Assembly: GCF_905171775.1 (NCBI RefSeq)
Contig: NC_053492.1
Coordinates: forward strand, 295,531,934-295,595,933
DNA: 64,000 nt
Direction: 5' to 3'
Source of the DNA: Rana temporaria
Taxonomy: Eukaryota > Chordata > Amphibia > Anura > Ranidae
A model generated the notes under the pieces. That model saw only the letters and a program-made list of their open reading frames with translations, made no database searches and was not told where the DNA came from. Both the position numbers and the translations under genes were made by a program. Below, in pieces: positions 23,125-33,979 of this stretch. How positions within the stretch are numbered: position 1 is the stretch's first letter; every line of letters starts with the position of its first letter.

Positions 23125-23990
23125 TCCTCTCCTCTTACTCTTTGCATAGGTGTTCCCCCAGGCTCTATCCTTGGGCACCTTCTATTTTCCATCTACATCT
23201 CCTTCCTCCCTGGGCCAGTTGATAGCCTCCCATGGTGTCCAATACCACCTCTATGAGGAAGACTTCCTCACACATCACTAACTTACCATTTGACATAGAT
23301 GGATGCTGCATAACGTCCTCAAATTCAATCTTTCCAATACTGAGCACATGATATTTCTTCCCCTTCCCCTGGCATCTCATTACCCAGCTTCTCCATTGAG
23401 ATCAACTGTCCTGCAATCAACTACTTCCCTAAGGTCAGGTATAATATTGGTCTGCAGTCTTTTTTTTGCCCCATATACAATCCCTGGCAAAATTTTGCCG
23501 CCTTCATCTCTGCAACGATTTCAAAATGAGCCCCTTCTTAACAATCAACACCACAAAGCTTCCGATTAACTTATGTTTAAATTCACTTGTTGCAACTACC
23601 TCCTTGTTGGTGTACCTTCAGACTCTCATGAATACTGCTGCCAGATTTAATAACCTTTCAAACCACTTCGTGTCCATGAACTTTCCCTTTGCCAATTCCT
23701 CCACTGGCTCCTGGTCACCAAAACGCGTAAAATTCAAAATGCTAATTACAACATACGTCACTTCCTCCTGTGCTCGTCTCTAAGACTTCTCCAGAGCCTC
23801 TCTCTTCCTCTGCAACACCCTACCATAATCTATTCGGCCATCTCCTACTCTAACCTCCTTCAAGTTATCCTTGAAAACTCATCTATTTAGGGATGCCTTG
23901 CCTACCTCTACAGGTATTGAATTGTATTGTAACTATACTGCCTCACTTTATTTTGCAAAGTGCTGTGCAAACTGTTAGCACTTAGTAAAT
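23125..23990 (+). pseudogene. degenerate LINE reverse transcriptase, L2/CR1-like 3' part
   Basis: Readable blocks in changing frames include GVPPGSILGHLLFSIYI, which matches the RT motif GVPQGS.LGPLLF, and PHIQSLAKFCRLHLCN, which matches the thumb-side segment of L2/CR1-like RTs. A 3' tail of L2 type (TTTTGCAAAGTGCTGTGCAA) follows. Several stops and shifts show that it is dead. It is a fragment lacking the endonuclease. Confidence 0.6.
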
Positions 23991-25315
23991 CCTGTATAAG
24001 AATAAGAACCACCACGCCTTTTAATTAAGGTTGTCCCCATGTCAGTACGGTACTTCCCTTTAATCCAAAATAACCTCTTCTTACAACAGGGCTTTATCTG
24101 CTGTCCCAATTGTCCAAAGCCTATTACCCATCTGTTTAATTTAACAAACACACCGTTTTGAAACAACAAGAACTACTACTGCCCATGCACAAAAGACGTG
24201 TGGAAATTCTCCTAAAAGTCTTTACTACTGGCAGCAGCATTTTGGCCACAAAAAAAACACCTGACGCTTGTAAAAGTATGTGGCGCGTTTACAGGCGTCA
24301 ATTCATTTCGCTGACAATAATAATTTATTCTGACCACCGAAATAAACACACCTAGTCTTGGCAAGCTTCAATTGTTTTTTCTGCCAAAACTCTGCTGCTC
24401 CTGAACGTACTGCCAGTGTTTTTTTCCTGCTTCTAAAAGCTCCTTAAAAGTCAAAGTGTGCATGGACATATAAGCTAAGAAGCAGGGAAGTTTAGAGGCA
24501 GAAAAAAAAAAAAGGTCTGACGCCCCTAGGAAGAACTGCAAAAACATCCAGTGTACATGAGGCCTTAATGATCGGTGAAATTAACCCGGCTGGGCCTTCC
24601 AACAGCAGGGAAGCTCTGATGGAGGCAACAGTGTAGTGACTTAACAGTCAACATGGGAAACACTTGCCCATTAGCTACTGGCATATGAACATTAAAAGCA
24701 TCTTCCAGTCTCCCCTTTTTGGTAGCCATGGCAACAGCACTGCCACAATTACTTCAGCCCTGGTGAACACAAGAATAAGTAGTTATAACTTTCATTTATA
24801 CCTATTTTAACTGCCTTGAAGATGTCCTTCAACATACACATGGAAGATTTCAAAGTGGGAAGCGCCGGGAGTAGTGCAGAGAGTGGGAGGTGAAGGAGGG
24901 GACTTCCAATGGTAGCGCTGATCACAGATTGTGGGAGGAAGCAGGAGGCTCGAGAACATGGCTGATGAGTCTTTGGTGTCTGTGTAAGGCAGCAGTTTTA
25001 TGCAGAGTGCGGGGGGGGGGGGGCACAGAGCCGCAGCATCTAAGGTCGGAAAGGTTGGCGACCACTGTGTACCCTCCTATCAAGAATCTACAAATAAAAA
25101 TGGTGGCAGGTCCCCTCAGGTTTGAGTACTGGCATCTTTTGCCACCTGCCACTCATACCAACACATCTGCTCATCATACTATCTTTCATGGACACCTTAA
25201 GCACTTTATCAAAACATATACATCATTCTTTTTGCATGTAGTAGCACTGAAGTTGTATCAATACTATTTTACGATACTGTAATTTGTAAATCATAGGTAC
25301 AGAGCAACAACATAC
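23991..25315. other. HBS1L intron with minor repeat pieces
   Basis: Contains an A-run at 24501-24513, a CATGAGGCCTTAATG repeat piece near 24557 and a G-run at 25010-25022. No exon was found here on either strand. Confidence 0.35.
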
Positions 25316-25424
25316 CTTGGAATATTAAATCCCATTTTCTGCTTCTTTCCAGAGACAGTCATCTTGGCAATTTTAGGGACAATTTCATTCTGTGCTTCCA
25401 TAGAAGTCAAGTCTCTTGATCTGC
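25316..25424 (-). CDS. HBS1L: HBS1L exon, linker with KMTVSGKKQ motif
   Basis: This 109-base exon runs from an AG acceptor after a long T-run to a GTATG donor. It encodes the conserved linker block EIVPKIAKMTVSGKKQKMGF, which is nearly the same in vertebrate HBS1L and sits between the N-terminal HBS1 domain and the GTPase domain. It starts two bases into a codon and ends after two bases (CCA AG). The two leftover bases combine with the first base of the exon at 19660-19907 to make serine. The intron that follows is about 5.4 kb and holds the Tc1-like and LINE remnants at 22.2-24 kb. Confidence 0.9.
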
Positions 25425-25683
25425 CTAAAAAAAAATTAAAAAAAGGAAAAATAAATAAAACCAATAAAAAAATAACTGAAAACCATGTTAGTTTTACACA
25501 CAAAAACACAAACTATATTGATGATCACTTTAAACAGAAAAACCAAACCCAATATTTCAAGATGTTTGCTCTCCAAGTCACCAGCAGAACTCAGTCCTGT
25601 GAATCAAGACTCAACTTCGCAAAAAAACAGTAAGTGTCATTTGTTAGGAAAGTCTTCTCTTTAAATTTAGAAACTTTACTTAC

Positions 25684-25771
25684 CTGCCCACACATAGCTG
25701 GATTTGTTTGGAGTAATTCCACCTAAAGCCAAAAATCCAAGAGAGGCTCTGCCAAACGTAAAACCTGAATA
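25684..25771 (-). CDS. possible extra HBS1L exon, 88 bp
   Basis: On the minus strand an AG acceptor preceded by a pyrimidine-rich run opens an 88-base block that ends at a GGTAAGT donor. In the only frame that joins in phase to the exon at 25316-25424 it has no stop and reads about 29 residues, including FGRASLGFLALGG and a C-terminal YVWAG at the junction. It is 259 bases upstream of the next exon. I do not recall a clear human HBS1L counterpart for this peptide, so it may be a lineage-specific or alternative exon, or a chance open block. Hydrophobic, glycine-rich content is unlike the acidic linker around it. Confidence 0.4.
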
Positions 25772-25961
25772 CTACAAGAAAAACCATGTTCACCTACTGA
25801 CATTGCTTTTCATGGCAGCCAAACAGAATCTTGCTAAAGCATGCAGTCATCAACCGCCACAATTGGCCGAGTGAAGCAGAAAATAAATCCCTCAATTAGA
25901 AAATGTCAGTGGTCCTCAAACAGTCTCTATGTTAAAATGCATCTGGAGACTCTTGGTGTTA

Positions 25962-26122
25962 TTTATTAAAACTGGAGCATGCAAAATATGGTGCACCTCT
26001 GCATGGAAACCAATCAGCTTCCAGGTTTTACTGTCAAAGCTTAACTGAGCAAGCTGAAGTTAGAAGCAGATTGGCTACCATGCGCAGCTGGACCAGATTC
26101 GGAGTGCTCCAGTTTTAGTAAA
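25962..26122. mobile_element. MITE with TTTATTAAAACTGGAG ends
   Basis: The ends TTTATTAAAACTGGAG and CTCCAGTTTTAGTAAA are inverted repeats around 161 bases, and the interior ACCAATCAGCTTCCAGG / AGATTGGCTACC blocks also mirror each other. Recent-looking and complete. Confidence 0.7.
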
Positions 26123-27560
26123 TCACCCTCTCTGGATAGATCATTACCTCCCATCCCACCAGACTGATCATTGGGCCTTTGACGAAATTTTCACCAACCT
26201 AAATGATATGGCAGTAGGGATCAACCCCCCTTCCCTTTTTTTTTTTAGAACACTTTAACGCCCTATATGTCTTTATTTTTCTACTCTGGTTCCTTACTTT
26301 AACGTTACTACCTTACACAGGAAGCAGTAAACATCAAGGCTTACCTTTCTTCCCTTCCTGATTTTTAACTCCCTTAGGGAACATTGCAATTTGATTCACT
26401 GAATCGAAACCTGGGGGACAGCTCAACGTACAATTGTTAATAATCTATGAATGCTTTGCTTTTTGAGAGTGATTTTATTATTTAATTCTGGAACAATGTT
26501 CAATAAGAAGCCTTGAATTGTGTATTGTTTTATACTGTACTGTATGTTCAAAGCATTTAATAAAAACTAAGATTTTAGTAAAGAATAGAAGTGTACTGTA
26601 GGGGCAGACTCTTAATTGCTCATACCTTTTCAGTTGTAGATATGCTAATTGAGATTTTAACCACAGCTGGTTTTTAGGTTAGAGACTGCCGAGTTAATAA
26701 TTTCTTTTGAACCACAAGCAGGGCGAGGCTCTTGCCACACATCCTTCATCTTTTTTTCTTGTGTCTGGCCACAGTTGCATTTTGCAGCATTAGAGCGTGT
26801 GAAGTAAAAGTGAACACAGGTACTCTGCTCTTCTGAATAGGCAATGACTACATGCACTTGTATAAAAATGTGTAATGTGTTATTGGAAAAGCAAACCTGC
26901 TGAGTAAAATGAAGGAGGCTGAGACTACGTGCTTTTCAAAGGCATTATAGAATATTTTGGATTTATGTTTAGGACCAATACAAAATCTCTTTAAGTCAGG
27001 TAAATATTAATATTTTACATTTACCACATGCAGCCAGCAAGTGAATGCTAGCAGCATTAGCATAATGATACAAGCAGGGCTGGATTTACCTTGGGGCACA
27101 GTAGGTTTCTATAAAAACGAATAGCCTATTTAACAACAGCAGAAGAGTTTTTTGTTGAAAAAGGAGATCCTTTTTGCTCACTCCAACCACTGTGGTCAGG
27201 TCAGTCCCCATTAAAAATGGAAACAAATATAAAGGGGTACAATATAAAAGTGCTTTGCAAAAAATATATTTAGCATGCTCCACTAGGAAAAAAAGGAATA
27301 AGACAAAGGAAAAGCAATAGGAACTGACCTGACCACGGTGGCGAGACAGTTTACCATAGTTATACCATTTCACATATAGGTTTTAGTCAATCACCTTACT
27401 ATATTGGCCTCAACCTGGTGACTCTGTGTGCCATCTAATTGGCAGCCTGCTCAATCCACAGCTCCCGGGCAAGACAGATCCAGCTGGGCCTCTTAATGGC
27501 ATCTGCTATTTGGTGATGACTGGTTCCTGTTCCATTAAGGATTAACTGATTGGTGTTTTA
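26123..27560. other. no gene recognised
   Basis: A/T-rich. The only structure noted is a short inverted pair (GTGGTCAGGTCAGT near 27191 and GAACTGACCTGACCAC near 27322) enclosing about 120 bases. Confidence 0.35.
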
Positions 27561-27860
27561 ATATAATTACTGAAATATGTAATGGGAAGTGAGCTCTATA
27601 TCATTTATTCACGTATAGTTCCTCATGTGGGCACACGTTCTATCATTACATGCTTTAATGACATGGTCTCTTCACAGATGTCTATCAGTTTGGATTATAT
27701 TATCTCCTGAAGAAGTGATTATTTGACGAAACGCATTGAGATAAATACCAGTGCAGTTTATCCTTTTGCTATGAAAAAAGCACTGTGATACCAGCATCTG
27801 TCTGTGTTACAAAGAATAAAAAAAAAAAAAAAACACATCTTCATGTGGAGTGTACACCAA
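27561..27860 (+). mobile_element. possible Penelope-type terminal fragment with hammerhead-like core
   Basis: CTGAAGA at 27707 and GAAAC at 27728 reproduce the spacing and letters of the hammerhead ribozyme core boxes CUGANGA and GAAA, followed by GCATTGAG. The same CTGATGAAG..GA.ACGCG arrangement is found at 44076 and, degraded, at 36004. Terminal regions of Penelope-like elements are known to carry such motifs. Borders are arbitrary and activity is unproven. Confidence 0.4.
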
Positions 27861-27998
27861 TGTTCACATATCATACTTTTTTAAATGTATGGTTATATGT
27901 ATTTTGTACTCGGTTTGTAATTGTGATTAATTGACTAAAAAGATTTTCATTTTGATATAATATGGTATACTTTTATGGTATGGTATATTGGCCCGACT

Positions 27999-28413
27999 AA
28001 AAGGATAAGTTCACTTTTTCACAAAAAATTATAAATGCAATTTTTTTGCAGGTTAAAAAAAATTTGCATTTATTACTTTTTGTTGCAGGAGCCTAAAAAG
28101 CATTGCACCAGCGATCAGCAGATTGCCAATGTCATGCAGGTTAGCTTCCTCGTACGATAGTTAGCTCATGGAGAACTACAAGCCGACAGCCGCAAAGGCT
28201 GTCGAACCTTGTAGTTTCCTATTCACAGAGAGCTCCGGGTAAGCAGAGCCCCGCACGACTGTGTATTTTTAAAATTTTGACAGCTAGAGGTGAAAAGATT
28301 TCCAGCTAGCGGTCACAGCGGGGGAGCGGGAGGTGTAGGGGCCAGTGAATTCATAACAGGTTACACCCTGAATATGGGTACGACTTGTTATGAAAGGTTA
28401 ACTTATCCTTTTA
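27999..28413. mobile_element. MITE with AAAAGGATAAGTT ends
   Basis: The left end AAAAGGATAAGTTCACTTTT and right end AAGGTTAACTTATCCTTTT are inverted repeats. The interior includes a perfect small hairpin ACTACAAG..GACAGCC / GGCTGTCG..CTTGTAGT at 28172-28220. Non-coding. Confidence 0.65.
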
Positions 28414-28876
28414 AAAATTTCCATGCGCATTCTTTTTATTCACAGAAACCATTTGTTTATTTACTTTGGGGATTAGGCTCTTTGCACTCTAGCCTTATGT
28501 TCATCAGATTGTCAAATGAGTGATGATAATAAGTGCAAATTAAAAGGACCAGTTCCCTCAAAACACCTGATCATCCATCCATCAAATTGTATCAGCCTGC
28601 CACACACTGTCTGTTACTAAAACCTAAAAATGCTTCCCAAATATTTGCCAAAAGGGTTCACCTAATGCCACTGGTAAGGGACCAGAGATGTGAGAGGAAT
28701 AGATTCATTGTCTGGCCTATCTCAGCTCTGGTCAGTCAGGGCAGGGATCAACTTGTATTACCTAGAATAAGTGTAACTCAGTGTGACAGGAATTTTAGTT
28801 GCCAATATTATTTTTGCAACATCACGTATAAAATGCAGGTAGAGCAGAACAGTTTTTTTTTTACTTTAGGTCCACT

Positions 28877-29717
28877 TTAACCACTTGGAGCCTCGGCCAT
28901 TGTAAAATGACGGCCACAAGGTGGCTTTGCAATGCGTCACTGAGGTGCTGATGCGCGTGCCTGGCGGCCGCGATGTCCGCCAGGTACCCACGATCGGCCG
29001 TTACACAGACAAGGATGTGGATCTCTGTGTGTAAACACAGAGATCCACGTCCTGTCAGGGAGAGAAGACCGATGGTGTGTCCCTTGTACATAGGGACACA
29101 GATCGGTCACCTCCCCCAGTCAGTCCCCTCCCATCACAGTTAGAATCACTAGTAGGGAACACATTTAACCACTTCCTCGCCCCCTAGTGTTAACCCCTTC
29201 ACTGCCAGTCACATTTATACAGTAATTAGTGCATATTTATAGCACTGTTCACTGTATAAATGTGAATGGTCCCAAAAAAAGTGTCAAAAGTGTCCGATGT
29301 GTCCGCCATAATGTCGCAGTCCCAATAAAAATTGCAGATCACCGCCATTACTAGTAAAAAGAAAAATAATAATAATAAAAAAAAAAGTCATAATTCTTTC
29401 CCCTATTTTGTAGGCGCTATAACTTTTGCGCAAACCAATCACTATACGCTTATTTCGATTTTTTTACCCAAAATATGTAGAAAAATACGTATCAGCCCAA
29501 ACTGAGAAAAAAAATGGATATTTATTATAGCAAAAAGAAAAAATAGATTTTTTTTCAAAATTGTCGCTCTTTTTTATTTATAGCGCAAAAAACGAAAAAC
29601 CGCAGGGAGCCACGTTGCACGACCGCGCAATTGTCAGTTAAAGCGACGCAGTGCCAAAAGCTGAAATTTCGCCTGGGCAGGAAGGGGGGTATATGTGCCC
29701 AGTAAGCAAGTGGTTAA
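28877..29717 (-). mobile_element. complete TTAA-flanked piggyBac-type non-autonomous element
   Basis: The ends TTAACCACTTG and CAAGTGGTTAA are perfect inverted repeats that include the TTAA target typical of piggyBac transposons. The interior carries CAGAGATCCACGTCCTG hairpins and the TTTGCGCAAA, GCGACAATTTTG and CAATTGTCAGTTAAAGCG blocks shared with the copies at 51722 and 56212, here in reverse order. No coding capacity. Confidence 0.75.
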
Positions 29718-29739
29718 TGTCTTGTGTTTCTCAGAATAG

Positions 29740-30270
29740 ATACAATCACGCTCAAAAGTTTGCACACCCTGGCAGAAATTGTGAATTTTTGGCATTAATA
29801 TTGAAATTATGACTGATCATGCCAAAAAACTGTCTTTTATTTAGGGATAGCAATCACATGAAGCCATTTATTATCACATCGTTTTTTGGATCCTTTTTAA
29901 ATCATAACAGAAATCACCCAAATGCCCCTGATAAAAAGTTTACATACCCTGGAATGCTTGGCCTTGTTACAGACACAGAAGTTAGCACACAGGTTAAAAA
30001 TGGCAATTAAAAGGTTTATTTCCCACAGTTGTGGCTTTTTAAATCACAATTAGTGTCTGTGTATAAATAGTCAATGAGTTTGTTAGCTCTCACGTGTAAC
30101 AAGGTAATGAAACTTTACAAAGATGGAAAAAAGATATAAAAAGGATATCCAAAACCTTGAATATGCCAGTCAGTACTGTTTAATCATGTTAAGAAGTGGA
30201 AACTGAGGGGCTCTTTTGATACCAAGCCAAGGTCAGGTAGACCAAGAAAGATTGCGATGAATACTAGCTC
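29740..30270 (+). mobile_element. Tc1-like element, left part only
   Basis: It begins CTCAAAAGTTTGCACACCCT, a usual Tc1-type terminal sequence, with AAGTTTACATACCCTGG internally as the second repeat. It breaks off after a stretch that reads like KPRSGRPRKI, the linker after the helix-turn-helix domain. The rest is missing. Confidence 0.6.
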
Positions 30271-30409
30271 ATTATGTCTTTGTATTATAGGGTTTGTTTT
30301 TTTTATTTTTGGGTTTACAACCACTTTAATTAGACCAGAAAAACATATTTTAAGGAAAAAAAACATAGATAATCATAGCTCATACATTAGTCAGCAATGG
30401 TTACTGATG

Positions 30410-30480
30410 TTACATAGTTAATCTGATTGAAAAAAAAGACACAAGTCCATCTAGTTCAACCAATGATGAAGATACCAAAA
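30410..30480 (-). mobile_element. CR1-like LINE 3' tail
   Basis: TTACATAGTTAATCTGATTG followed by AAGTCCATCTAGTTCAACC is the 3' tail type also seen at 33726 and 36945 in this window. Only about 70 bases are kept. Confidence 0.5.
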
Positions 30481-30865
30481 AAGAATCCATATGAGAATAA
30501 CTTGGAGGCAGGTCCTTTCAATGCTTCTCAACAATCTATATAGAGAAGAGTGGAAAGTTTCACAGTAGTGGATCTTTGCTTCCTTGATTACCTTGTTTTG
30601 TTGTGGTCTGGCCGTCGAGATCTTCTCAAAACTTTGGCTGTTGATGTTGATTATGACCATAATTTGGTTTAGTAATGAGGATTTTCAAGCTACTTGAAGA
30701 GTATCCGCCTTTTCAACATTTTCCTCACGAGTCATGCCATTTGTCCTGGTTCACAAATCTTCAATAGGTTGCGAGTGTGCATGTGCGATGGTGTACACCA
30801 GAGCCTTTACATAAATGTTTATGGCTGCTAATAAATGGGCCCTTTGTGTTCCCAAAACAATAAAG

Positions 30866-31148
30866 CCTCATACACACGATCAGTCCATCCAATGAGAGCG
30901 GTCTGAAGGACCGTTGTCATCGGTTAACCGATGAAGCTGACTGATGGTCCGTCGCGCCCACACACCATCGGTTAAATAACCGATCGTGTCAGAACGCGGT
31001 GCCGTAAAACACAACGACGTGCTGAAAAAAATGAAGTTCAATGCTTCCAAGCATGCGTCGACTTGATTCTGAGCATGCCTGGATTTTTAACCGATGGTCG
31101 TGCCTACCAACAATCGGGTTTGACCTATCGGTTAGGATTCCATCGGTT
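30866..31148. mobile_element. MITE fragment with CATACACACGATC end
   Basis: The left end AGCCTCATACACACGATC matches the TACACAC-ended family, and many ATCGGTTAA / TTAACCGAT inverted blocks fill the interior. The right end is cut by the next element. Confidence 0.5.
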
Positions 31149-31149
31149 A

Positions 31150-31395
31150 AATTTAAAGCAAGTTGGCTAATCGGTGCAACGCCGCATCTGCGGCTCTGCA
31201 CCGATTTCAAAAAGTAGTTCCTGTACTACTTTTTGCGATTTTGGGCCGCGATTTACATTGACATCTGTGCAGAAACTTGCACAGATGTCTCTGAAATCGC
31301 GGCCGAAATCGGGACTGCCAGCGGGAGTGAAATCGTGCGAGTTCAGCTGAACTCGCACGGCTTCACTCCCGCAGCCCAGTGTGAACTTGGGCTAA
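31150..31395. mobile_element. second copy of the 3511-type MITE
   Basis: Shares AATCGGTGC(A/G)ACGCCG, TTTACATTGACATCTGTGCA, CGGGACTG and CCCAGTGTGAAC with 3511-3728. A long hairpin GACATCTGTGCAGAAACTTG / CACAGATGTC is present at 31259-31288. The left end is missing. Confidence 0.55.
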
Positions 31396-31396
31396 A

Positions 31397-31645
31397 TGTC
31401 TTGGAATAGACCTCACTTCAGGAATGTGTTGCAAGACTTGAAAAGCATTGTTAGCTAGCGAGCTTAGGCCAGCCTGTCAGAGCTGAAGCAACTTTGCCAA
31501 CTTTGACAAATTGAAGGAAACTGCATGATTCAGATCTGTAAACCTGATAGAAACCTATCCTAAAAAGTCTTACAGCTAAAATTGCACCTGCAATTGCACC
31601 TAAATATTGACTTTGAGGTGGGGGGAGGTGAATACTTACTCAACA
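31397..31645 (+). pseudogene. Tc1-like transposase 3' remnant
   Basis: A strongly decayed stretch reads like the end of a Tc1 transposase gene (GTCTTGGAATAGACCTCACT, then GTAATTGCAGC-like sequence, then AAATATTGACTTTGAGG and GTGAATACTTA). Stops and gaps throughout. Confidence 0.5.
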
Positions 31646-32123
31646 ATTTAACACCGACCTTTAAAGCTGAACTCCAAGTCAGCCGTAAAATTTTATGTGC
31701 CCCCACTTCCAAGTATAGCAAGGGTTTAACAGCTTTTTTAGGGGAGTGGTATAGTAGAGAAATACTTCCCTTATTCTACTCTCTCACAGGATTCCTCCCC
31801 ACCATATATCTGTTCACACTAAGCAGCTTCCCTTCACTTCTTTTCTGGTTGAAAGCTCCCAGACATCAGGAACGATGTAGATCCAGAATTATACAGTTTG
31901 TGAAGATGTTCAGGGCACACCATTGGCTGTCCAAGTGAATAAAAATATATGCACAGAACTGTAGTGATAACAATACCATTTAAAACTCTACTCTGTGCTC
32001 AGTCCCCATGCCCCCCATCTCAACTTTCCAATTGCAATATATTTTCTTCTTTTTTAATATACTCACTTTTTTTTCAGTCATCACGTCAAGCTGGTCAAGT
32101 GACATGCTGCCCACTGGTTTATA

Positions 32124-33010
32124 CAGTGGATATAAAAAGTCTACACACCCCTGTTAAAATGTCAGGTTAGACAATGTGACCTATAAACTAACTGTATAAC
32201 TCAATTGAAATCTTTTAGGGGGGGGGGGGGGGGGGGGGAAATAAAAAAATGTAATAATGTGGTTGCATAAGTGTGGATACAGTAATTTTTAATAACATTC
32301 AATTACAAAAGGACATGTGTCACAATTATATGCACTATATTTTTTCTTTATTTTTAATGTTTTTCCCTCACAAAAGTGGAGTTACCCTTTAACCACTTCA
32401 GCCCTGGAAGATTTAGCTGCTCAATGACCAGGCCACTTTTTGCGATTCGGCACCTGGTCGCTTTAACTGACAAGTGCGACGCTGTACCCAAACAAAATTT
32501 ACGTCCTTTTACCCTTGTAGGAACTCCCGACTACCCTCTCCGCACAGACCAGGGACGTGCGTGTTTACTCCCGACTATCCTCTCCTCACAGAACAGGGAT
32601 GTGTGTGTTTACACACACGTTCCCTGTTCTGCCTCTCTTGCCCGCGTGGCCAACGGTCATAGCGACCACTGGCCACACGCATTGGAACGCGCGCCTGCTA
32701 TCACGCTTTAAGGGACTGACGTACAGCTACGACGGTTTGCGGGATCAGACCGATCTGCCGCAGTATGACGACGACGGCAGGTCTTTAAGCAATCACACTC
32801 AAACTCATGTTAAATAGGAGTCAGTACACACCTGCCATCATTTAAAGTGCCTCTGATTAACCCCAAATAAAGTTCAGCTGTTCTATAGGTCTTTCCTGAC
32901 ATTTTTTAGTCACATCCTACAACAAAAGTCATGGTCCGCATAGAGCTTCCAAAGCATCAGAGATCTCATTATACCTTTAAACAGTCAGTAGAAGGATACA
33001 AAAGTGTCCA
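32124..33010 (+). mobile_element. Tc1-like remnant interrupted by a TTAA-type element
   Basis: The left end TACAGTGGATATAAAAAGTC starts the copy, a 23-base G-run lies at 32219-32239, and a stretch after 32880 resembles the start of a Tc1 coding region. Between 32389 and 32788 a TTAA-bounded insert separates the parts. No functional protein. Confidence 0.5.
32389..32788 (+). mobile_element. TTAA-type non-autonomous element (decayed)
   Basis: Starts TTAACCACTTCAGCCCTGG and shares the TTTTTGCGATTCGGCA and CTTTAACTGACAA blocks with the copies at 51722 and 56212. Its right end near TTTAA at 32785 is diverged. Internally deleted. Confidence 0.55.
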
Positions 33011-33725
33011 AGTATCCAAGTATTGTTCTCAGTCTACTGGGTTACTGTACATCATTTAACCCAGAATAACTGAGGACAGTTTGAACTGCCGTGGGGACAC
33101 CTCCAGATGGCAGCTAGAACAGAGTTTTTTGTTTTTTTTTAACCAGCTGAGCACCAGAATAAATGCTAGTAACAACCAATGCCTCTAATAAAAACAGTCT
33201 ATATTAGGAAAGGCTCTAATGATGAGTAACACCAAGCATTTTACAAAACAGCTTTGTCATTACAAAGTATCTTATCAATCTTACAGTGGTCTCTGCTTAT
33301 TTTTTCTCATCCCCTATAAATAAGGTCAAGTTTTGTTTCCTAGACTTACAGAAAAACATAAAAAGGTAGCAACGTATAATTCCATGAGAAAAAAAAAATA
33401 ACCGTTTCATTATTCTTAAGTCTCTTGACTAGACTAGAATTTATAAACCACATTATCAATCGCTGCTTAGGTTAGGTTTTGTGGTTACAGATGTTAGACA
33501 TTTGTTTCAGGTAAGAAACAAAACCGCAGAATCTCAATGGACACAAGAAAAACATAAGCAATGCAGCTAAGATACAAAAACAGCTTTCAGCACAAAATAT
33601 GGCAAAAACTATGCAAAGTTTTGTCACAAAACCCGTCTTCTGAAACACATTTTTTAAAGAGACTTTTTTTAAATTTGCTAGCCTTAAGCACCTAATCTGG
33701 TCCAACTTAAATGCATGCATGTGTC
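33011..33725. other. no gene recognised
   Basis: A/T-rich sequence with short open frames only. No splice-bounded HBS1L block and no clear element. Confidence 0.35.
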
Positions 33726-33979
33726 AAACATAGTAGGTAAGGTTGGATAAAGCAAAAGAGAAAACAAAGTGTGTCCCATATGATAACTAGATAAAGTGAT
33801 GTAGTAACGGCACCGAGGAGACACTCCCCCAATGATGGGGTTGTTTACCGTAGCCAAAACCTACTAACCAATATACAAGAACCTGGGAGGGAACCCTTAG
33901 AAGGAAAGGTCACCCCCAGGGAAAAGGCTACTATTGGTAAATCAAGGTCTATACTCAAGGGTGCGAATAATCTCTATAA

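Larger units (their letters stand above)
6477..25771 (-). other. HBS1L: HBS1L gene, internal part (9 clear exons, 1 possible)
   Basis: This span is the recognisable part of HBS1L, a cytoplasmic eRF3/EF1A-like GTPase that with Pelota binds stalled ribosomes in no-go and non-stop decay. Nine minus-strand exons have AG/GT borders, and each intron phase agrees with the next exon. The joined exons total 1155 bases, about 385 residues, covering the linker, G1 (GHVDAGKST), G3 (DAPGH), G4 (NKMD), the SGL-type G5 box and the first strands of domain 2. The next exon expected after the one at 6477-6581 is not seen between 1 and 6476, so the 3' end lies beyond the window. N-terminal exons were not recognised above 25771. 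The many retroelements further up may lie in the same gene's 5' introns or outside it; the window cannot decide. Assignment rests on remembered family similarity, not on a search. Confidence 0.9.
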
